A stretch of 64,000 nt of DNA from Echinococcus granulosus (lineage: Eukaryota > Platyhelminthes > Cestoda > Cyclophyllidea > Taeniidae), in NCBI RefSeq assembly GCF_000524195.1, contig NW_020170423.1, positions 89,580 to 153,579 of the forward strand. Reading direction: 5' to 3'. How positions within the stretch are numbered: position 1 is the stretch's first letter; each line of letters opens with the position of its first letter. The position numbers and the translations under genes were made by a program. The notes under the pieces were generated by a model. The model ran no database searches. It was not told the DNA's origin and saw nothing but the letters and a program-made list of their open reading frames with translations. This document shows, in pieces, positions 61,501 to 64,000 of this stretch.

Positions 61501-63783
61501 GGGAGCCTCTCCGTAGAGGCGCTCTTCAGGGAGGCCTTCGAAGAGCCGCCACCGCAGGCGAATCTGTTGAATCTCGAGGGTCGATTCGTGGGTCGAGGAT
61601 GTGGTGAAGGCGTGCGTCCCTTTGATGGCATCATGCGACGCTTCTACGTGGAGACTGTCGGCCAGTTGCGAATCTGGCGCATCGCAGAATATGCAGCCAA
61701 ACCAGTGCCTGTGACCAGTTATGGCCAGTTCTGTCGGGACGAGACCTACGTCATTCGGTGGCCCTTCCGTGTCTACAATGGTGGGTTTTGTTCTAAATTA
61801 CTTTGTATTTGGTTTAATTCGGCTTCACATGATTTCATGACGTAATTCCTGAAGTGTGAATTCGGAATAATGCCGATTCTTGCTGGTAAAAAGATACTCT
61901 TGTAGTAATTCTACGCACTGCAGTAGGTTAATCAAGGTACTTCTCATCAAGTGTGTCATGAAAATGTAATAGCGTGCATCTACAGAGAAAATCGGCTGCA
62001 CTGTTCCGTGATTAGGTGCACAGCAGGCCATGCGGATGGTGCAGATGGCTTAGAGACTGCAGACCTCGGCTAGCGATGATTCCGATAGTGCCCGGTTGAA
62101 AGAAGTTACTTTTTTTTCAAATTTACTTAAACTATTGTACGAAAACTTTTATAAGTCTGCCAGTGGGAATGGTGGACCTAATCACTCACAGACATTTACA
62201 CTTTCAACCGATTTTTGCATACTACCTGCCAAGTCGGCTTTGTGCATTTGGCCGAAACAGAAGCAAGTTGTCCTAATAATAGCTTAACCGTTCTTAAAAG
62301 CCCCTCTATGCTGAAGATGTTTTAAAAGCCTTGGATAGGATTTCAGGTGAACACCGTGTGAAAATGAACGCTGCTTCTATTGGCACGCTAGAACGTCCCA
62401 ACTTCACTTAACCCCTTCTCGTAGTATTTCGCCATTGTGATTTAATAGCAATCGGATTTGCATTTTTGTACTCGGTGTACTTTGGACTGCCCAATTCCCC
62501 TACCTGATTCATATGTTGTGCTTCATCCACTTAAAGCCTGCGCGACCCTCGATTCTGCCTTGAAGACACTGTCACAAATATACAGGAGGGTTTTGGTTGG
62601 GTGTACAGGGGCTGAAGAGCTTGTGTAGGTGAAAAGGCGACTTAAATGAGATATCATTTGGGTTCAAAATCCGTATGTTCTTCAAGGTAATGATGCCGTT
62701 TGCAATATGGCTCGCTGAAGTAGCTTACTTTCATTCAGTGGACGTGTGAAACACTTGCGATAGTTTGTAACCATGTTTTAGAAGATGGATATACATCAGT
62801 CTATCGGTGTGGTATTTTACTATGCTCTCTAACCCTTTCCTCTCATTCTCGAACTCTCATATCATGTAATGTCGTTGTCATTACCGCTAAACAACCTCCC
62901 GGTGACACATGAAGGAGAACAGAGAGGTAGGAAATGAAGCAGAGGTAGAAGAGGGAATGTTTCATGTCTAGAGGCAAAACATCTTGTTTAGGTGAAACCC
63001 GCTATCTCTTGAATTTGTGTTAAGGAGTTGTAAATCGTAATGGTGACTGTTTCAACTTGTAACACCTTTTGGGATATCGTAAAAAACAAAGGTTGAAGAT
63101 GCTTTAACTTCCAGAATCGACGTCTGCCATACTCCATTCCCTGATCTAGGGTTGATTAGGCCTGGCTCAATTCCAACATCATCATTCAGCACACCAAACT
63201 GGCATCTCCATTCCGACAAACGGCAGTAATCTTGTAGCCAAAATGGTGCATTAGCAGCACAGGAGCTCATGATAAGGTACAACCGGACTGCAAATCCAGG
63301 AATCTGGAGGGAGGTGTTGAAAGCATGGATAACATTGCGAATTGAGCGTTTGTGTACCCATTGCTAGAGCTATCTGCTTATTCATTCCATTAGGACGGTA
63401 AAGTCTCGTGACGGGCGACTAGCAGCCCTGGAAACTAGCTTAGGATGCACGTGAATGGTGTAATTCCGGTCAACCGAAGCAGGAATAAGTGGGGAAACCA
63501 CTAAAGATTACCAATTCTGGGTATTTTTACTGCATAAGAAAAAGATTAAGGTAACCGCTTGACTCAATCAAGTGTTAACAATTCCACGGGGGAGATAGCA
63601 ATCCACGAGCAATTAGCGTTCATCTATTTAACTGGAATTGATGGTAGATGTCGAGTAAAGCCTTAGGTGAACTCTTCACTCGCTCTAGAAAGCGCTGCAA
63701 GAGAGGGGGGAGAGATCCTCGGCGAGAGGGGTTGCGAAGGTGAGGGCGAGGGAGCGGTGGTGGTGGAAAAGAAAGAGGAGCAG
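43069..63783 (+). CDS. SVIL: Supervillin (villin/gelsolin superfamily), about 18 exons, 3' end beyond window
   Basis: Supervillin is a peripheral membrane scaffold that binds F-actin and myosin II and acts in cell adhesion, cytokinesis and muscle costameres. Exons (ends by splice sites): 43069-43531, 47406-48829, 49133-49302, 49385-49512, 50346-50584, 51842-51997, 52740-52918, 53801-53890, 53975-54042, 55539-55675, 55984-56156, 58405-58584, 58661-58978, 59152-59297, 59377-59533, 60387-60541, 61459-61780, 63689-63783. That is roughly 1,530 codons. All joins from 48829 onward agree in phase. Diagnostic segments match vertebrate supervillin: [84 protein letters not shown] and [14 protein letters not shown]. 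Gelsolin-like repeats 1, 2 and the start of 3 are present; the later repeats and villin headpiece must follow. The N-terminal half is disordered and poorly conserved. Confidence 0.95.
43532..47405 (+). other. Supervillin intron or introns (3.9 kb)
   Basis: A phase conflict between its two flanking exons suggests a missed small exon, with a candidate at 47190-47270. The frames near 45.25-46.06 kb show no known motif. Confidence 0.5.
47406..48829 (+). CDS. SVIL: Supervillin, large Gln/Pro-rich exon
   Basis: The frame is open from 47320 and the best acceptor is CATTTTTTCAG at 47405. About 475 codons begin with a Gln/Pro-rich low-complexity half containing many QQ and QPQ runs. A charged half follows with [40 protein letters not shown] and [20 protein letters not shown], probably helical. 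The donor AA/GTAAGA leaves phase 2. The 5' edge is uncertain: acceptors at 47391 and 47445 fit the phase of the preceding exon better. Confidence 0.8.
49133..49302 (+). CDS. SVIL: Supervillin exon 3
   Basis: The acceptor TTTTATTGAAG restores the frame (codon AAG across the junction). It encodes [19 protein letters not shown] and [20 protein letters not shown]. The donor is CCAG/GTCAAG. Reading on would hit a stop at 49326. Confidence 0.8.
49385..49512 (+). CDS. SVIL: Supervillin exon 4
   Basis: An 82-bp intron precedes it (acceptor GGTATTTTAG). It encodes [20 protein letters not shown] and ends APSKPRG before GTAAGA, phase 0. Confidence 0.75.
50346..50584 (+). CDS. SVIL: Supervillin exon 5 (5' edge uncertain)
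   Basis: The firm part encodes [20 protein letters not shown] and [14 protein letters not shown]; the donor is ATCG/GTGAGT, phase 2. The AG at 50345 is the best phase-0 acceptor but has a weak pyrimidine tract, so the true exon may start further in. Confidence 0.7.
51842..51997 (+). CDS. SVIL: Supervillin exon 6
   Basis: The acceptor TTTCTCTTCAG and the donor CTCAAAG/GTGAGG keep phase on both sides. It encodes [13 protein letters not shown], a Ser/Asp-rich stretch and [15 protein letters not shown]. Confidence 0.8.
52740..52918 (+). CDS. SVIL: Supervillin exon 7
   Basis: It encodes [16 protein letters not shown], resembling the vertebrate motif RISTLQESEESWKHR, and then [20 protein letters not shown]. 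The donor CTCCCT/GTAATC leaves phase 1. Confidence 0.85.
53344..53362. repeat. (GT)n microsatellite
   Basis: About nine GT units within the intron between supervillin exons 7 and 8. Confidence 0.96.
53801..53890 (+). CDS. SVIL: Supervillin exon 8
   Basis: The acceptor is TATCTCTGCCAG and the donor GAAGTTG/GTAAAG. It encodes [19 protein letters not shown] and [10 protein letters not shown]. Confidence 0.8.
53975..54042 (+). CDS. SVIL: Supervillin exon 9
   Basis: The acceptor is CCTTTTTCAG. It encodes [20 protein letters not shown], aligning with vertebrate TVLTVTGKSVKE. The donor is AAAAAG/GTTAGT, phase 0. Confidence 0.85.
55180..55330 (+). repeat. Dispersed repeat family, fragment F (in a supervillin intron)
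   Basis: It contains AAGGCATAGTAGTATGGAAG, a TATCGGCATGACA block, the core GATAAACAAACTGTCAAAGC and ATTACGTGGGACCC in the order of copies B-E. It has the same orientation as the host gene. Confidence 0.45.
55539..55675 (+). CDS. SVIL: Supervillin exon 10
   Basis: The acceptor is CTCACATGTAG and the donor CTTGG/GTACGT. It encodes [20 protein letters not shown], like the vertebrate DDDETFAKFY segment, followed by [12 protein letters not shown]. Confidence 0.8.
55984..56156 (+). CDS. SVIL: Supervillin exon 11
   Basis: The acceptor is TACCGGTTGGCAG and the donor CCTG/GTGAGA. It encodes [33 protein letters not shown] and [13 protein letters not shown], matching the basic vertebrate KRAVRPKRRVQASKNP segment and the helix after it. 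Confidence 0.85.
56157..58404 (+). other. Supervillin intron (2.2 kb)
   Basis: Nothing gene-like was recognised. The phases of the flanking exons (1 and 1) match directly. Confidence 0.75.
58405..58584 (+). CDS. SVIL: Supervillin exon 12
   Basis: It encodes [19 protein letters not shown] followed by [14 protein letters not shown] and [19 protein letters not shown] is nearly invariant in supervillins and leads into gelsolin-like repeat 1. Confidence 0.95.
58661..58978 (+). CDS. SVIL: Supervillin exon 13, gelsolin-like repeat 1
   Basis: A 76-bp intron precedes it. It encodes [55 protein letters not shown] and a less conserved tail ending EQFKAP. The donor is CTCCTG/GTAAGT. Confidence 0.97.
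59152..59297 (+). CDS. SVIL: Supervillin exon 14
   Basis: The acceptor is CCGTTTTTCAG and the donor GCAAAA/GTACTT. It encodes [20 protein letters not shown] and [10 protein letters not shown], corresponding to vertebrate DELYEAAIIETNCIYRL and the KIPKCSLLQ..EVL lead-in to repeat 2. Confidence 0.95.
59377..59533 (+). CDS. SVIL: Supervillin exon 15, gelsolin-like repeat 2
   Basis: The acceptor is TGCTATTTTACAG. It encodes [38 protein letters not shown] and LNPLD. The vertebrate counterpart is [15 protein letters not shown].. DYENCDINPLDP. Confidence 0.97.
60387..60541 (+). CDS. SVIL: Supervillin exon 16
   Basis: It encodes [39 protein letters not shown] and QHSAK, almost residue for residue the vertebrate [24 protein letters not shown] segment. 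The donor is GCAAAG/GTCAGT. Confidence 0.97.
61459..61780 (+). CDS. SVIL: Supervillin exon 17, start of gelsolin-like repeat 3
   Basis: The acceptor is TTTTGTGTGCATAG and the donor AATG/GTGGGT. It encodes a Thr/Asp-rich linker, [40 protein letters not shown] and [20 protein letters not shown]. Confidence 0.96.
61781..63688 (+). other. Supervillin intron (1.9 kb)
   Basis: No family-like sequence was seen between exon 17 and the acidic linker exon. Confidence 0.6.
63689..63783 (+). CDS. SVIL: Supervillin exon 18, acidic linker inside repeat 3 (tentative)
   Basis: The acceptor ACTCGCTCTAG and the donor GAGCAG/GTATGA fit phase 1 to 0. The product [24 protein letters not shown] has no firm match. 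It stands where vertebrates have the variable linker before CVYFFWQGR, so the choice rests on phase and an open frame. Confidence 0.5.
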
Positions 63784-64000
63784 GTATGAACATTCGTGTT
63801 GCCAAGTGGGAGACCGAGGGGTCTCAAAGATGATGCTTGAGATGAGGAGAGGTAGTAGATACGCCAACCTCGCTGCTGGTGGTGGCAACAGCAGTGGCAG
63901 AGGCTGTCAGAAAAGAGAGTGACGACGGTGACGAATTGTCGAAAAATGTACCCTCATTACAGTTTCCAGGCCACCAACTTACTATAGCGATCAGAATAAA

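Noticed and set aside
1..64000. CRISPR arrays, prophage, operons or a bacterial defence system
   Set aside because: The sequence is eukaryotic with spliced genes; no regularly spaced repeats or prokaryotic gene order are present.

Overview
This window is nuclear DNA of a metazoan, most likely a parasitic flatworm. A tapeworm is my best guess and a fluke is not excluded. The reasons are AT-rich non-coding DNA, GT-AG introns from about 75 bp to about 4 kb, strong splice acceptors just upstream of the first ATG of two genes (as expected where mRNAs receive a trans-spliced leader), and three diverged animal-specific genes. There are no prokaryotic features. Most open frames of 60-130 codons here are chance frames in introns or intergenic DNA. 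Three runs of exactly 100 N (1323-1422, 18515-18614, 39154-39253) are scaffold gaps of unknown true size.

Layout. (1) Positions 1-913, minus strand: first 304 codons of a parkin-like RBR E3 ubiquitin ligase (UBL, RING0, RING1, most of IBR) in one uninterrupted frame; the C-terminus with RING2 lies outside the window. (2) About 0.98-19.0 kb: no recognisable gene; it holds copies of a dispersed repeat near 4.3-5.3 kb, short palindromes and two gaps. (3) 19035-31679, plus strand: eight exons of a secreted-type carbonic anhydrase-related protein (CA10/CA11 family) that has lost all three zinc histidines; the 5' end of the gene was not found. (4) 31.7-43.05 kb: intergenic DNA with a TRIM-like element bounded by direct repeats, further copies of the same family, a poly-G tract next to a gap, and microsatellites. 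(5) 43069-63783 and beyond, plus strand: about 18 exons of supervillin, from a disordered Gln/Pro-rich N-terminal half into gelsolin-like repeats 1, 2 and the start of 3; the remaining repeats and the villin headpiece lie past the window.

The three genes are unrelated in function (mitochondrial quality control, extracellular CA-like binding protein, actin/membrane scaffold), and nothing suggests co-regulation. Exon models were built by eye from homology remembered at family level, AG/GT sites and reading-phase agreement. All joins in the CA-related gene agree in phase. In supervillin every join from 48829 onward agrees; the join from the first exon (end 43531) to the large exon near 47406 does not and is flagged. 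I saw no clearly undescribed system. The most notable points are the linker-less, apparently intronless parkin, the fully zinc-site-dead CA-related protein, and the TRIM-like repeat family.
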